Below, piece after piece: positions 1-8,898 of a DNA stretch of 64,000 bases. A program made the position numbers and the translations under genes. The notes beneath the pieces are model-generated. The model saw nothing but the letters and a program-made list of their open reading frames with translations. It made no database searches and was not told the DNA's origin. The stretch's first letter is position 1; each line of letters begins with the position of its first letter. The stretch lies in assembly GCF_034006335.1 (NCBI RefSeq), contig NZ_JAWDIQ010000001.1, one strand, 5' to 3'. Source of the DNA: Paracerasibacillus soli. GTDB taxonomy: Bacteria; Bacillota; Bacilli; Bacillales; Amphibacillaceae.

Positions 1-835
1 CCTTTTCATCAAAATAATAACCAAATGCTTCGCCTACTGCCCCATCTTCTATTAGCTTTGTAACAGAAGCCTTCTGGAGTTCTTCGACGATGTGCCATTG
101 TTAGTGCATCACCTACACCATGCAAAACAACATCCGCACTTTTAATTTGATCCAATACTTCTGATATTGCAGGTTCCGTAATCATCGTTTCGTATGTTTT
201 CTCGCTTATTAAGTTGGTACGAATAACATACGATAGGAAGCATGTGCTCTTTTGGCCATTTCAGCAGCTATTGTGTTAGCTTGACTTTCCACCTTTTCCC
301 CTATTCCACCACGAGCAGGTACGAATAGATAACGATGATTATCATCAAATGGAGTCATTGCTTCAGCAACTGCAGCCATTGTAGTACCACCTGTAACGGC
401 AAGTGTAAAGCCAGGTTGTACAATCTTCTTCAGATATGCAACACAAGCTTTTCCCATCTCATACTTTACCCAATCATCTTGATCACTATTTCCTGAAATG
501 ATCATAACATGATCTATATGTAGCATTTCCCGAATCCGCTTTTCCAAAACACTTTTCCCAGTAATATCTTGCAACACATTTGCCAACTGTTCTAAAAGTA
601 ATGTACCCTCTTTTGAAAGTTGCATTCCTTTGGAAGTAACAAATAATAAGCCTTGATCTTGCAAAAATTCTACTTCTCTTCTTGCAACTCTTTCTGTTAA
701 CCCGGTTGCTTCGGCTAGCGTCCTTCTTCCAATCGGTTCATAAAGCCCAATACAATGTAAAACCTTGTATCGTTGCTGCATGTCTTCAAGAATATTGGGG
801 TATATTTTTTTTAGCATTTCAAAAAAAGAATTCAT
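1..835 (-). CDS. cggR: Central glycolytic genes regulator CggR (SorC family), 3' end cut by window edge, two frame breaks
   Basis: Repressor of the gapA glycolytic operon; in B. subtilis it responds to fructose-1,6-bisphosphate. An N-terminal winged-helix segment (about residues 20-70, with IGRRTLAEATGLTERVARRE) is followed by the SorC sugar-binding domain (TGGTTMAAVAEAM, VPARGGIGE). The reading frame stops near 209 after MLFVPT, but the next frame resumes at once with the expected sequence (VLHGVGDALTMA) and changes again near 75-80 to reach AVGEAFGYYFDEK at the edge. Both are single-base indels. The start at 835 has an AAGGAG site. The first gap to the right holds a CggR-type operator, which supports autoregulation. 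Identification is firm; the breaks are probably sequence errors. Confidence 0.9.
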
Positions 836-864
836 GAGATGAAGCTCCTTTGCATAACAAGCAG

Positions 865-900
865 GTCAGATTGAGTCCCAGCTCGACAGAAATTGTCCCA
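865..900 (-). promoter_or_regulatory. CggR operator
   Basis: On the minus strand the stretch reads TGGGAC-N6-TGTC-N4-TGGGAC-N6-TGAC. This is close to the two-half-site CggR operator known from B. subtilis (CGGGAC-N6-TGTC-N4-CGGGAC-N6-TGTC). It lies about 30 nt upstream of the cggR start and downstream of the putative promoter, as expected for roadblock autoregulation of a cggR-gapA operon. Confidence 0.8.
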
Positions 901-942
901 CAACAAGTAAAAAAATAATGAAGTAGCAATTTCTTCACTATT

Positions 943-970
943 ATTATAACACACCTCATAAATATAACAA
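943..970 (-). promoter_or_regulatory. Putative sigma-A promoter of cggR
   Basis: Minus-strand hexamers TTGTTA (970-965) and TATAAT (948-943) are separated by 16 nt, just upstream of the CggR operator. The position fits transcription of cggR toward the left edge. Called from hexamer match and context only. Confidence 0.5.
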
Positions 971-1048
971 TTCATGTGACTTCAGAATATGTTATGTTTT
1001 TGTGGCAAATTTGAATCATTATTAATATATCCATGTTTCTGCGTTTTA

Positions 1049-1300
1049 TTATACTTTATCAATATGTTTTGCAAGTGCGTGTTCCAATGATTCCATATTT
1101 AATTGTTCACAGTTTAACGTTGTTTCATTAATTTGAACAAAAGGGATTAATAGTTGATACTTTTCTAACCAAGCGTCATTTGTATAAATATCTCTCTCTT
1201 CTAATTCAAAAGGGTATTTCTGTTGGAACATGATAAGCAATGCTTTTGCTTCTTCACATAATGAGCAAATTTCTTTTGTATAATAAATGACCTTTTGCAT
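1049..1300 (-). CDS. Glutaredoxin-like thiol protein
   Basis: An 83-residue thioredoxin-fold protein of the glutaredoxin/DUF836 type. The N-terminus VIYYTKEICSLCEEA carries a CxxC pair at about residues 12-15, and a cis-Pro segment (IPFVQIN) follows. Such proteins are expected to catalyse thiol-disulfide exchange in the cytoplasm, but the substrate is unknown. It starts 12 nt after the rpoN stop, so the two are probably co-transcribed. The same rpoN-glutaredoxin-cggR neighbourhood occurs in other Bacillaceae. Length is complete and there is no frame break. Confidence 0.75.
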   Translation of the reverse strand: MQKVIYYTKEICSLCEEAKALLIMFQQKYPFELEERDIYTNDAWLEKYQLLIPFVQINETTLNCEQLNMESLEHALAKHIDKV

Positions 1301-1312
1301 CGTATACCTCCG

Positions 1313-2584
1313 TTATTTCCTTTTCATTGATGATGGAATATGCAGTTGTTCACGATATTTCATGACCGTTCGTCTCGCAATTGTTATGCCATAATCTTCA
1401 TTTAATATCTTACATATTTTTGCATCTGACAATGGCTTTGCTTTATTTTCCTGATGAATAATTTCCTTTATATAATGTTTAATGGCGTAAGATGACGTTT
1501 GTTTTCCACCTTGTTTTAATCCTGATTGAAAAAAGAACTTAATCGGTACGACTCCGTGTGGTGTTTGGATGTATTTACTATTAATGGCACGACTTACAGT
1601 TGATATATGGATTTGTAAAGCATCCGCAATTTCCTTTAATGTTAGAGATTGTAACATCGTTGGCCCAAATTCAAAAAAACCTACTTGCTTCTCTAACACT
1701 TTTTTTATAATTTGTTCTAATGTGTGACCACGATATGAAATCGCCTCGTTCACTCGCTCCATTTGCGTACGCTTTTCTTTTAAATACGTCGCAGCCTCCT
1801 TGTCTTTCTCTATCAAATCAAGATATGCGGGATTGATGGTTAACCTTGGAGAATACCATTTATAGAAGGAAACTTTCCACTTATCATTCTCTTTGATTAT
1901 TGCTGCTTCTGGAACGATGTATGCTATTTGATCTGTAGCTAGTAAACTGCCTGGCTTCGGATGGCATGCTTTTATCTGATTCAAGACATTCCTTACAATA
2001 TCTTCGCTTACACCATAATGGGCTGCAATATAATCAATTTCCTCTTGTGCGACCCAATCGAGATGATGTTGTAGTAAATCTACAACAAAATCTTGCTTTG
2101 ATTCTCTTAATTGTAAAATGATACATTCAGTCAAACTACGCGCACCAATTCCAGGTGGGTCCATTTGCTGCAAATAGGATAATGCTTCTTCTGCATTCTC
2201 TACAGAAACATCACATTGTTTCGCCCATTCTTCCAATGTAATGTCCAAATAACCATCTTTATTTAGTGAATCAATACCAAACTCAACAACGTGAAGTAAG
2301 GCTTTTGGAATTTTCACAGTATATAATTGATTCCTTAGTTGCTCATACATTGTGAGGGATTGGGCATTCATTTCACCAATTTGTGCGTGGTCGGGATGTT
2401 CCACTCGATAATGATTTATTTCATAATCATAATTAATTTCCTCTATTAGTGGATTTTCTTTTACTAATTCCTTTATATAATCAATTAATTCTACACTTGA
2501 TAATTGCAATATTTTGATTGCTTGAAGGAGGGATTGATTCATTTTTAATTGTAAAGTTTGTTCTTGAACGAGACGTTGTTTCAA
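1313..2584 (-). CDS. rpoN: RNA polymerase sigma-54 factor (SigL)
   Basis: Sigma-54 of 423 residues. Region I is Gln/Leu-rich at the N-terminus (LQLKMNQSLLQAIKILQLSSVEL). A core-binding region follows, then a helix-turn-helix (LTLKEIADALQIHISTVSRAI, about 315-340) and the C-terminal RpoN box ARRTVMKYRE, which reads the -24 element. It directs transcription with enhancer-binding activators, in Bacilli for amino-acid catabolism and levanase-type genes. The reading frame is intact and starts at 2584 behind GGAGGGGGAG. It lies upstream of the glutaredoxin-like gene and cggR, matching B. subtilis sigL-cggR order. Confidence 0.96.
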   Translation of the reverse strand: MKQRLVQEQTLQLKMNQSLLQAIKILQLSSVELIDYIKELVKENPLIEEINYDYEINHYRVEHPDHAQIGEMNAQSLTMYEQLRNQLYTVKIPKALLHVVEFGIDSLNKDGYLDITLEEWAKQCDVSVENAEEALSYLQQMDPPGIGARSLTECIILQLRESKQDFVVDLLQHHLDWVAQEEIDYIAAHYGVSEDIVRNVLNQIKACHPKPGSLLATDQIAYIVPEAAIIKENDKWKVSFYKWYSPRLTINPAYLDLIEKDKEAATYLKEKRTQMERVNEAISYRGHTLEQIIKKVLEKQVGFFEFGPTMLQSLTLKEIADALQIHISTVSRAINSKYIQTPHGVVPIKFFFQSGLKQGGKQTSSYAIKHYIKEIIHQENKAKPLSDAKICKILNEDYGITIARRTVMKYREQLHIPSSMKRK

Positions 2585-2756
2585 AATCTACTCCCCCTCC
2601 TTTTTACTAATCTTCATATTCTCGTATTAATACACTTTGGCAACAATCTTTTAGTTTCAATAATCAGTCCTAGCCAAAAGCGCAGCATACAGCGTACCAG
2701 TCATGCCGTCGTTACCACTAGATGTCCCTCATTGCTTGAGTCAATACTGTGATAAT

Positions 2757-3689
2757 TTACAGCTGTGCATCCATCACTTTATTTTCAATCTTACCAATCT
2801 TATCAATCTCGATTGTGACGATATCACCATTGCTCAAAAATTGTGGTGGATTCATGCCAAAACCAACGCCATCCGGTGTGCCCGTCATAATTAAATCCCC
2901 AGGTTGTAATGTGATAAGACTTGTGATAAATTCAATTAAGGTTGGAACGTCAAATATAAAATCACGTGTGTTACCCTCTTGTCTTAATTCACCATTCACA
3001 TATGAACGTACAGCAAGGTTTATTGGATCTTTTATTTCTTCTGTCGTTACAATCCACGGTCCAATTGGTGTCGTTCGATCAATTGATTTTCCTTGTAACC
3101 ATTGTGGTGTTCGCTTCTGTAAATCACGGGCAGATGTATCATTTCCTATTGCATAACCCGAGATATAATGATGGGCGTCTTCTCGTTTCACGTGCTTTGC
3201 CTCTTTCCCAATAACAACAACAAGTTCTCCTTCATAATCCAGTTTTTCTGTAAAACTTGTCTTTTCTATCGGATCATTAGGCCCAATTAGTGCATTGGCA
3301 AATTTAGCGAAAAGTACTGGGTATGTAGGAATATCACTGTCCATTTCTTTTGCATGTGCTGCATAGTTTCTTCCCACACATATAATCTTTTGCGGATTTC
3401 GGATAGGTGGCCCAAAGATGATGTTTCTTTGCTCCATGCGTAGCAATGTGAGCTCTTCTTGATTTTTCTTCACAAAATCATATGCTGCTATTGCCCTTTC
3501 TATTGCAGGTGTACCAATCTTAAAGAAAAGGTCTGGTTCTGCTGGAATAATTTCTAATTGTTCATTTTTATTTACCGCTTGTAACATGGACTTATATGCA
3601 TCTTGCACATCTACAACATATTCATCTAATATAAAACCAATACGTTCCATCTGATTGCTATTTTTATTTCGATAATTTACAAGTTTCAA
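2757..3689 (-). CDS. Fumarylacetoacetate hydrolase (FAH) family protein
   Basis: About 310 residues with a small N-terminal domain and the C-terminal FAH fold. Visible family signatures are ICVGRNYAAHAKEM, LDYEGELVVVIGKE (metal-binding acidic residues), YAIGNDTSARDLQ, and GDLIMTGTPDGVGFGMNPP. Members hydrolyse or decarboxylate acylpyruvate-type compounds with Mg/Mn; the substrate here cannot be told. I prefer a TTG start at 3689, because GGGTGA lies 7 nt upstream and the protein then begins KLVNYR as relatives do. An in-frame ATG at 3755 has its AAAAGG directly abutting. It is separate from rpoN by about 170 nt in which I see no gene. Confidence 0.85.
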   Translation of the reverse strand: MKLVNYRNKNSNQMERIGFILDEYVVDVQDAYKSMLQAVNKNEQLEIIPAEPDLFFKIGTPAIERAIAAYDFVKKNQEELTLLRMEQRNIIFGPPIRNPQKIICVGRNYAAHAKEMDSDIPTYPVLFAKFANALIGPNDPIEKTSFTEKLDYEGELVVVIGKEAKHVKREDAHHYISGYAIGNDTSARDLQKRTPQWLQGKSIDRTTPIGPWIVTTEEIKDPINLAVRSYVNGELRQEGNTRDFIFDVPTLIEFITSLITLQPGDLIMTGTPDGVGFGMNPPQFLSNGDIVTIEIDKIGKIENKVMDAQL

Positions 3690-3828
3690 TTTGTAGTCAC
3701 CCTGCTTCCCCATTATTATCCGATCATTACTTTCTTTTATTCTAAACGTTTTCATCCTTTTAATCTACCAATCTATTTCATTAATTCCTCATTGCTGCAA
3801 TGATTTTATCAATGTTCCATTCTCCTCA

Positions 3829-3869
3829 CAAAAAAACCAGGGGTGCATTTTAACGCGCTTCCCTGGTTT
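3829..3869 (-). terminator. Rho-independent terminator of the amino-acid ABC operon
   Basis: Minus-strand stem AAACCAGGG / CCCTGGTTT around a 19-nt loop, followed by a run of T. It lies about 130 nt after the ATPase stop. Confidence 0.75.
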
Positions 3870-3996
3870 ATGCCTACAATGTAAACTTCAAGCAACGGTA
3901 TATTTCAACCCGTTCATGCAGCTTGAAGAACGTTCCTTTAACTCTTACGTTTTACAATCAAACATGAGTATTTTACTATCTTGCATGGTTGTAAAA

Positions 3997-4747
3997 TTAT
4001 GCCGGATTTAAAATACGTTGCAAAAATTGCTGCGTTCGTTCTTCTCTTGGTGAAGTAAGAACTTCTTCCGGCGAGCCTTGTTCAATGATGTAACCACCAT
4101 CCATAAATATTACTTCATCTGAGACTTGTCTAGCAAATTGAATTTCGTGGGTAACGATTACCATTGTCCATCCTTCGTTTGCTAGTTCTTTAATAACGGA
4201 TAGGACCTCTCCAACTAACTTCTGGATCTAAAGCAGATGTTGGTTCATCAAATAACATCAAATCTGGCTTTAGTGCTAGTGCCCTTGCAATCCCAACCCG
4301 TTGTTGTTGACCACCTGATAATTGATAAGGATAAAGATCCTGCTTGTCCTTCAATCCTACCTTTTCTAAAAGTTGCTCCGCTGTCCCGCGCACTTCATTT
4401 TTATCACGCTTTTGCACAATGATGGGGCCTTCTGTAACATTTTTCCAAAACGGTTTTATGTGGAAATAGATTATATGATTGAAAAACCATTCCTGATTTC
4501 CTTCTTAATTTTAACCACGTATTCTTACTCATTTTATTTTCAAAATCCATGATTAAGCCATCATCAAAAGTAAATATACCTTTATTTGGATGTTCCAAAG
4601 CATTTAAGCAGCGTAATAGTGTCGTTTTTCCTGAACAGAAGGTCCAATAATCGTTAACACTTTTCCCTTTTCAATTTCTAAATTAATGTCCCTTAACACT
4701 TCTAGCTTATCGAATGATTTGGCTAGACCTTTAATTGATAAAAACAT
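3997..4747 (-). CDS. Polar amino-acid ABC transporter ATP-binding protein (three frame breaks)
   Basis: Cytoplasmic ATPase of a GlnQ/TcyC-type importer. Corrected length is about 249 residues. Walker A (GPSGSGKTT) is present only if one G is restored near 4640; the next breaks are near 4435 (an extra A) and near 4210 (an extra base after SALDPE). The signature LSGGQQQRVGIARALA, Walker B LMLFDEPTSALDPE and the C-terminal TPREERTQQFLQRILN type tail are all present. It follows the permease by about 20 nt and is the last gene of the operon. Three independent indels in one ATPase whose partners look normal point to sequence error. The substrate is perhaps cystine, by resemblance of the partners to TcyA/TcyB. 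Confidence 0.85.
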
Positions 4748-4766
4748 GTGTAACTCTCCTATCTAT

Positions 4767-5465
4767 TTAGCAGTATACCGCGCAACGTCTTTCCAGGATT
4801 CCTTGGACAAATGAAAGTATCAGACAAATAATCCAATAAAGTAATGCAGCCTCTACATATAGCAGCATGAAATCATAAGTCCTTGCAGCAATTTCCTGTG
4901 CCTTTCTAAATAGCTCAGCCACTAAAATTAATGAAGCAAGTGAAGTATCCTTGACTAAACTAATAAATGTATTTGATAAAGGAGGTACCGAAACTCTTGC
5001 GGCTTGCGGAAGAATAATTCGTCTTAATACCGTATTTTTCGTCATACCAATTGTATAGCCAGCTTCCCACTGTCCTTTATGAATGGATTCAATTGATGCT
5101 CGGATAATTTCCGAAGCGTATGCACCTACATTCAATGTAAATGCAATAATTGCACTTGGAAAAGGAGATATCGTCATGTTTAATGTTGGTAAGCCATAAA
5201 ATATAATGAATAACTGAACAAGTAATGGCGTCCCCCTAATTGCAGATACATATACAGCTGCTGGAACACGCAAAATGCGAATACTAGACAGGCGCATTAC
5301 TGCTGTTACAAGTGCCAATAATAAACCTAAAATAAATGCAATAAGTGTGAGGGGGATCGTATATTTTATTCCACCAATGACCATCGGTAAAAGCGAGTTT
5401 TTGAATAACTCCCATCCCCCCATATCTGAAGTTATCGTATTAGAAATATTACTTAGAAGATACAT
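4767..5465 (-). CDS. Polar amino-acid ABC transporter permease
   Basis: Inner-membrane subunit of the His/Glu/Gln/Arg/opine family, with about five hydrophobic segments. The EAA loop IHKGQWEAGYTIGMTKNTVLRRIILPQA contacts the ATPase. It overlaps the end of the binding-protein gene. I take ATG 5465 (GGTG just upstream) over ATG 5423, but the start is uncertain. The last few residues may be frameshifted: one indel near 4785 would give a tail ending ARYTAK with stop at 4763. The family and operon context are clear; the cystine assignment is only a suggestion. Confidence 0.85.
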   Translation of the reverse strand: MYLLSNISNTITSDMGGWELFKNSLLPMVIGGIKYTIPLTLIAFILGLLLALVTAVMRLSSIRILRVPAAVYVSAIRGTPLLVQLFIIFYGLPTLNMTISPFPSAIIAFTLNVGAYASEIIRASIESIHKGQWEAGYTIGMTKNTVLRRIILPQAARVSVPPLSNTFISLVKDTSLASLILVAELFRKAQEIAARTYDFMLLYVEAALLYWIICLILSFVQGILERRCAVYC

Positions 5466-6249
5466 CTTCACCAAACCATTCTTTTGAAATTTTTGCCAAT
5501 GTGCCATCTTCGCGCATTGCTTTTAATTGTTCGTTCACAACCTCTATTAACTTTTCGTTTCCCTTATTAAAACAATATCCTGTTTTTGAAACATCCTCTC
5601 CTTCTGCTACAATCTTTATATTTTTATCACCTTGCTGCTTCATATAATTAAGTACTGCTAATTTATCATTTACTGTTACATCAACACGGCCTTGTTTGAT
5701 TAACTCAATCGCCTGGGCAAGTCCATCCACCGCTACAAGCTCAGCTCCATTTTCTTCCGCGATTGCACCATAGTTGCTCGTTAAAGATTGTGCTGACTTT
5801 TTACCTTCTAATTTCTTAAACGAATTTATATTGTTATTATCCTTTGCGACAACCACAACTGCTGAAGAGTATGTGTATGGATCAGAGAAATCATAATTCT
5901 CTAATCTTTCTTTGTTTATACCAACTTGATTGGCAATGACGTCGAAACGTTTCGCATTCAAACCAGCGAACATCGAATCCCACTGCGTTTCTCCAAATTC
6001 TACCTTTACTCCCATTCGTTTCGCAATCTCTTTAAAAACCTCTACATCATAACCCGTTAATTCTCCAGCTTCATTATGAAACGTAAACGGGGCATATGTA
6101 CCTTCAGTTCCAACTGTGATAACCCCTTTCTCCATAATTTCATCATAAAGATTACTGGTCATTCCTGACTCCTCTTCATTATTCGAACCACAAGCAGTTA
6201 TCATAAGCATGACACAAAGTATCATTACTGAATATGCTATTTTTTTCAT
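5449..6249 (-). CDS. Polar amino-acid ABC transporter substrate-binding lipoprotein
   Basis: Extracellular solute-binding protein (SBP_bac_3) of about 266 residues. A lipoprotein signal peptide ends at the lipobox ITAC, so the mature protein is lipid-anchored on the outer face of the membrane. Family features include GTEGTYAPFTFHNEAGELTGYDVEV and RFDVIANQVGINKERLENYDFSDPY. Sequence flavour is TcyA-like (cystine), which I infer only weakly. GGAGGG lies 7 nt before ATG 6249; an adjacent ATG at 6252 is possible. First gene of a binding protein-permease-ATPase operon that lies next to diaminopimelate dehydrogenase. Confidence 0.88.
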   Translation of the reverse strand: MKKIAYSVMILCVMLMITACGSNNEEESGMTSNLYDEIMEKGVITVGTEGTYAPFTFHNEAGELTGYDVEVFKEIAKRMGVKVEFGETQWDSMFAGLNAKRFDVIANQVGINKERLENYDFSDPYTYSSAVVVVAKDNNNINSFKKLEGKKSAQSLTSNYGAIAEENGAELVAVDGLAQAIELIKQGRVDVTVNDKLAVLNYMKQQGDKNIKIVAEGEDVSKTGYCFNKGNEKLIEVVNEQLKAMREDGTLAKISKEWFGEDVSSK

Positions 6250-6410
6250 CATCAAACCCTCCAATGACTATTCCTAAATGAAATAACAACCATTTTATCA
6301 TAAATGAACTGGCTACATATTTTCACTGATTGAAGCTTCACTTTCTCTATTTATCATTCCCAGTTCATGCAGCAATTACCACGATTCACTCACAAAAAAA
6401 TTGTAATAAA

Positions 6411-6450
6411 AAACAAAAAAGCAGGTAGAATTATTTCATACCCGCTTTGT
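6411..6450 (-). terminator. Terminator after diaminopimelate dehydrogenase
   Basis: Minus-strand stem AAAGCGGGTA / TACCTGCTTT (one G-U pair), followed by TTTTGTTTTTT. It separates ddh from the ABC transporter. Confidence 0.75.
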
Positions 6451-6483
6451 TTATATATTAAAGTAATTAAAGTAATCTTTTTA

Positions 6484-7452
6484 TCATATTTTTTCTGGAT
6501 TTGGTGACAAAAAGGAAAGTGGGATATCGAAAGCTGTTTTTGCACCAGTTTCTCCAAATTGATTTAATTTAAATGCCGCTCTTGCATATGCGACGAGAAC
6601 ACTTGCCGTAAATTTTGGGTTACTATCAAGTGCAAGTGAAAATTCATATGCCTGCTTATTTTCAGATGAAGTGTTTCCCGACCGAATGACAAAACCACCG
6701 TGTTTCATTTTTTGATGGTCCTTTAAAAACTGCGCTTCACTAATAAAGTGTACCGTTGTCTCATACGGGGCAAAATAATCAGGCATTGTTTTAATTTCTT
6801 GTTCAATTCTTTCATAATCTTTTTCATCTGCTACGACATAACATACGCGCTTATGACGATCAGCAGCACTTAAATCTGCTCCAATTCCTTCTCTAGCTTT
6901 TTCAAGCACATCTTCAATAGGAACCGTATATTGTACAGCGTGTTTAACACCTGTAACCCTTCTAACCGCCTCTGAATGTCCTTGACTTAATCCTTCACCC
7001 CAGAATGTATGTGTTCCACCATCTGGTATGACAATTTCACCTAATACACGATTCATAGAAAAAAGACCTGGGTCCCAACCGACAGAAATGACACCAACTT
7101 TACCACTCTTTGTAGCAGCCTCTTGTACATGGTGTAAGTGGTCAACTATTTTGGCATGATTATCAAAACTATCCACAATGTTATACATCGTAACTAATTC
7201 AGGACTCATTTGCGGAAGATCACTAGCAGAACCACCACATAAAATAAGTACATCTATTTTATCTTGGTATTGTGATAGCTCTTCATAAGCATATACATGT
7301 GTATTTGTAAATACAGGTTGCACATCGCTTGGTGCTCTACGTGTAAAGATACCTACTAATGTCATATCTGATTGTTTTTCAATCGCTAGCTCAGCACCTC
7401 GCCCAAGATTTCCATAGCCAACGATACCAATTCGAATTATTTTATTTTCCAT
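6484..7452 (-). CDS. ddh: meso-Diaminopimelate D-dehydrogenase
   Basis: NADP-dependent enzyme (EC 1.4.1.16) that makes meso-diaminopimelate in one step from tetrahydrodipicolinate, ammonia and NADPH for peptidoglycan and lysine. About 322 residues, the usual length. The N-terminal Rossmann motif is IGIVGYGNLGRGAE; further conserved segments are VGWDPGLFSMNRVLGE, FWGEGLSQGHSEAVRRV and GFVIRSG. I choose ATG 7452 (MENKII), with GAAGGTG upstream. It is divergent from dpaA, which uses the same branch of the pathway. Most Bacillus use the acetylase route instead, so a single-step dehydrogenase is notable. Confidence 0.93.
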   Translation of the reverse strand: MENKIIRIGIVGYGNLGRGAELAIEKQSDMTLVGIFTRRAPSDVQPVFTNTHVYAYEELSQYQDKIDVLILCGGSASDLPQMSPELVTMYNIVDSFDNHAKIVDHLHHVQEAATKSGKVGVISVGWDPGLFSMNRVLGEIVIPDGGTHTFWGEGLSQGHSEAVRRVTGVKHAVQYTVPIEDVLEKAREGIGADLSAADRHKRVCYVVADEKDYERIEQEIKTMPDYFAPYETTVHFISEAQFLKDHQKMKHGGFVIRSGNTSSENKQAYEFSLALDSNPKFTASVLVAYARAAFKLNQFGETGAKTAFDIPLSFLSPNPEKI

Positions 7453-7588
7453 TAAGACACCTTCTTTAACAATTATCTTCCATGAGTATAAACGTTTCAA
7501 ATAAGTGGAGCAACTATTTAGTTATGGTTCACGCTTTACTTGCATATTGATTTATAATGGGTAGAAAAATTAGTTAAGGAGGAAAACG

Positions 7589-8464
7589 ATGCTAGAAAAT
7601 AAGCGAATCGCTGTTATTGGTGGGGATACAAGATACATAGAAGTTATGAATCGATTAATAGAAGCAGGGTTAATCGTTCAAGTTGCTGGTTTTAAAAACT
7701 ATCGCTTCACTTCGGATAAAGTACAAAGTAAGAAATTAAAACAAATTGATTTTTCAATTCAAGATGCCATATTACTCCCTGTATCCGGTGCAAATGAAAA
7801 AGGTAAAGTAGAACTTGCACCATATGCCGATGAAGAATTATATGTATCGAGAGAACTTTTTGCTCAGACAAAAGAGGATTGTCTCATTTACACAGGTATT
7901 GCAGGAAATTATTTACAAGAGGCAGCAAAAGATCACAAACTTATACGTTTATTTCACCGAGACGATATGGCCATTTTAAATGCTATCCCAACTGCAGAAG
8001 GCACACTTGAACTTGCAATGCATCATACAAATTATACCATTCACCGTTCACATGTTTTAGTACTTGGTTTTGGGAGAGTCGGCTTTACAGTTGCTCGCTT
8101 GTTTGCGGCAGTAGGCGCGTATGTAACAGTCTGTGTGCGCTCGTCTACTGACGCCGCCCGAATTACGGAAATGGGAATGAAACCAATTTATTATAAGGAA
8201 TTAGAGCATTATCTTACGAAACAACAAATCATCATTAATACCGTTCCAGCACGTATATTAAATAAAAAAGCGTTAGAACAAATGGATTCCACAAGTCTTA
8301 TGATAGATTTAGCATCTAGCCCGGGGGGAGTAGATTTCAAGGAAGCTAGCAAATTAGGGATTCATTCCATACACGCATTAGGCCTACCAGGAAAAGTTGC
8401 TCCTAAAACCGCGGGTAATATTATTGCGGATGTCCTTCTTCCGCTTTTAGAACAAGATCTTTGA
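7589..8464 (+). CDS. dpaA: Dipicolinate synthase subunit A (SpoVFA)
   Basis: Makes dipicolinic acid, the spore-core chelator, from dihydrodipicolinate in the mother cell. 291 residues: an N-terminal domain beginning RIAVIGGDTRYIEVMNRL, then a Rossmann NAD(P) domain (VLVLGFGRVGFTVARLFAAVGA, about 155-175), and the tail LGLPGKVAPKTAGNIIADVLLP. Start at 7589 behind AAGGAGG. In B. subtilis the gene is followed directly by spoVFB; here a tRNA and clpP follow and no subunit B is seen, so dpaB must be elsewhere or absent. The frame is intact. Confidence 0.93.
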   Translation: MLENKRIAVIGGDTRYIEVMNRLIEAGLIVQVAGFKNYRFTSDKVQSKKLKQIDFSIQDAILLPVSGANEKGKVELAPYADEELYVSRELFAQTKEDCLIYTGIAGNYLQEAAKDHKLIRLFHRDDMAILNAIPTAEGTLELAMHHTNYTIHRSHVLVLGFGRVGFTVARLFAAVGAYVTVCVRSSTDAARITEMGMKPIYYKELEHYLTKQQIIINTVPARILNKKALEQMDSTSLMIDLASSPGGVDFKEASKLGIHSIHALGLPGKVAPKTAGNIIADVLLPLLEQDL

Positions 8465-8530
8465 AATATAATAATTCTCATTCTTGCCGAAAAACAAATA
8501 AGATGTGTTTAGAAGCGGGGTTAGAAGTTT

Positions 8531-8580
8531 GAAAGAAAAAGAAAAATAGCAAGGACGCATCACTAGCGTAACCCTTGCTA
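8531..8580 (-). terminator. Terminator of the tRNA-Arg transcript
   Basis: Minus strand: TAGCAAGG ... CCTTGCTA stem followed by TTTTTCTTTTTCTTTC. It lies about 20 nt after the tRNA 3' end and also faces the end of dpaA. Confidence 0.75.
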
Positions 8581-8599
8581 CTATTGAGGTTGTTACTAA

Positions 8600-8672
8600 C
8601 GCGCTGAGAGGACTCGAACCCCTGGCACATGGCACCGGAAACCATTGCTCTATCCACCTGAGCTACGAGCGC
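8600..8672 (-). tRNA. tRNA-Arg (anticodon CCG), acceptor stem lacks one base
   Basis: Read on the minus strand: 5' acceptor arm GCGCTCG, D-arm GCTC...GAGC, anticodon stem ATGGT/GCCAT with loop TTCCGGT (anticodon CCG, codon CGG), T-loop TTCGAGT. The 3' acceptor strand reads CAGCGC where CGAGCGC is required, so one base is missing and the molecule is 73 nt instead of 74. Adding one G restores seven pairs and a G discriminator. CCA is not encoded. B. subtilis also has a tRNA-Arg near clpP. The defect looks like the same indel problem that affects nearby genes. Confidence 0.9.
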
Positions 8673-8828
8673 ATAATATATTTTAAACACATAGGCTATT
8701 ATATCGTGGAAATGTTTTTGTTTCAAGTGTTTTTCATTTAATCGTTTATTTTGTCCTTATAGAGGGTATGATGGATAGAGAGTTTTTCATATATATACAA
8801 TGAAACATGATGAAGGTAAAGTTTATCG

Positions 8829-8869
8829 TTTGACCTTCATTGACCTTTAGTTTATGATAGAAATATATT
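8829..8869 (+). promoter_or_regulatory. CtsR-controlled clpP promoter
   Basis: TTTGACCTTCATTGACCTTTA is the complement of the CtsR direct heptad repeat (GGTCAAN-N3-GGTCAAA). It overlaps the -35 box: TTGACC (8830-8835) with TATGAT (8853-8858) at 17-nt spacing, or TTGACC (8840-8845) with TATATT (8864-8869) at 18. CtsR is known to repress clpP in Firmicutes by this means. The clpP start is 30 nt downstream. Confidence 0.85.
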
Positions 8870-8898
8870 TAATTTATGGTAAATAGGAGGAATTTTTT

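Noticed and set aside
4190..4747. ABC ATPase breaks as programmed frameshifting or true pseudogene
   Set aside because: Three separate indels, each repaired by one base and leaving all ATPase motifs intact; no slippery site or stimulatory structure. Fits the window-wide error pattern.
8829..8850. CIRCE (HrcA) site before clpP
   Set aside because: The repeat is a direct heptad repeat of CtsR type and not the 9-nt inverted repeat of CIRCE.
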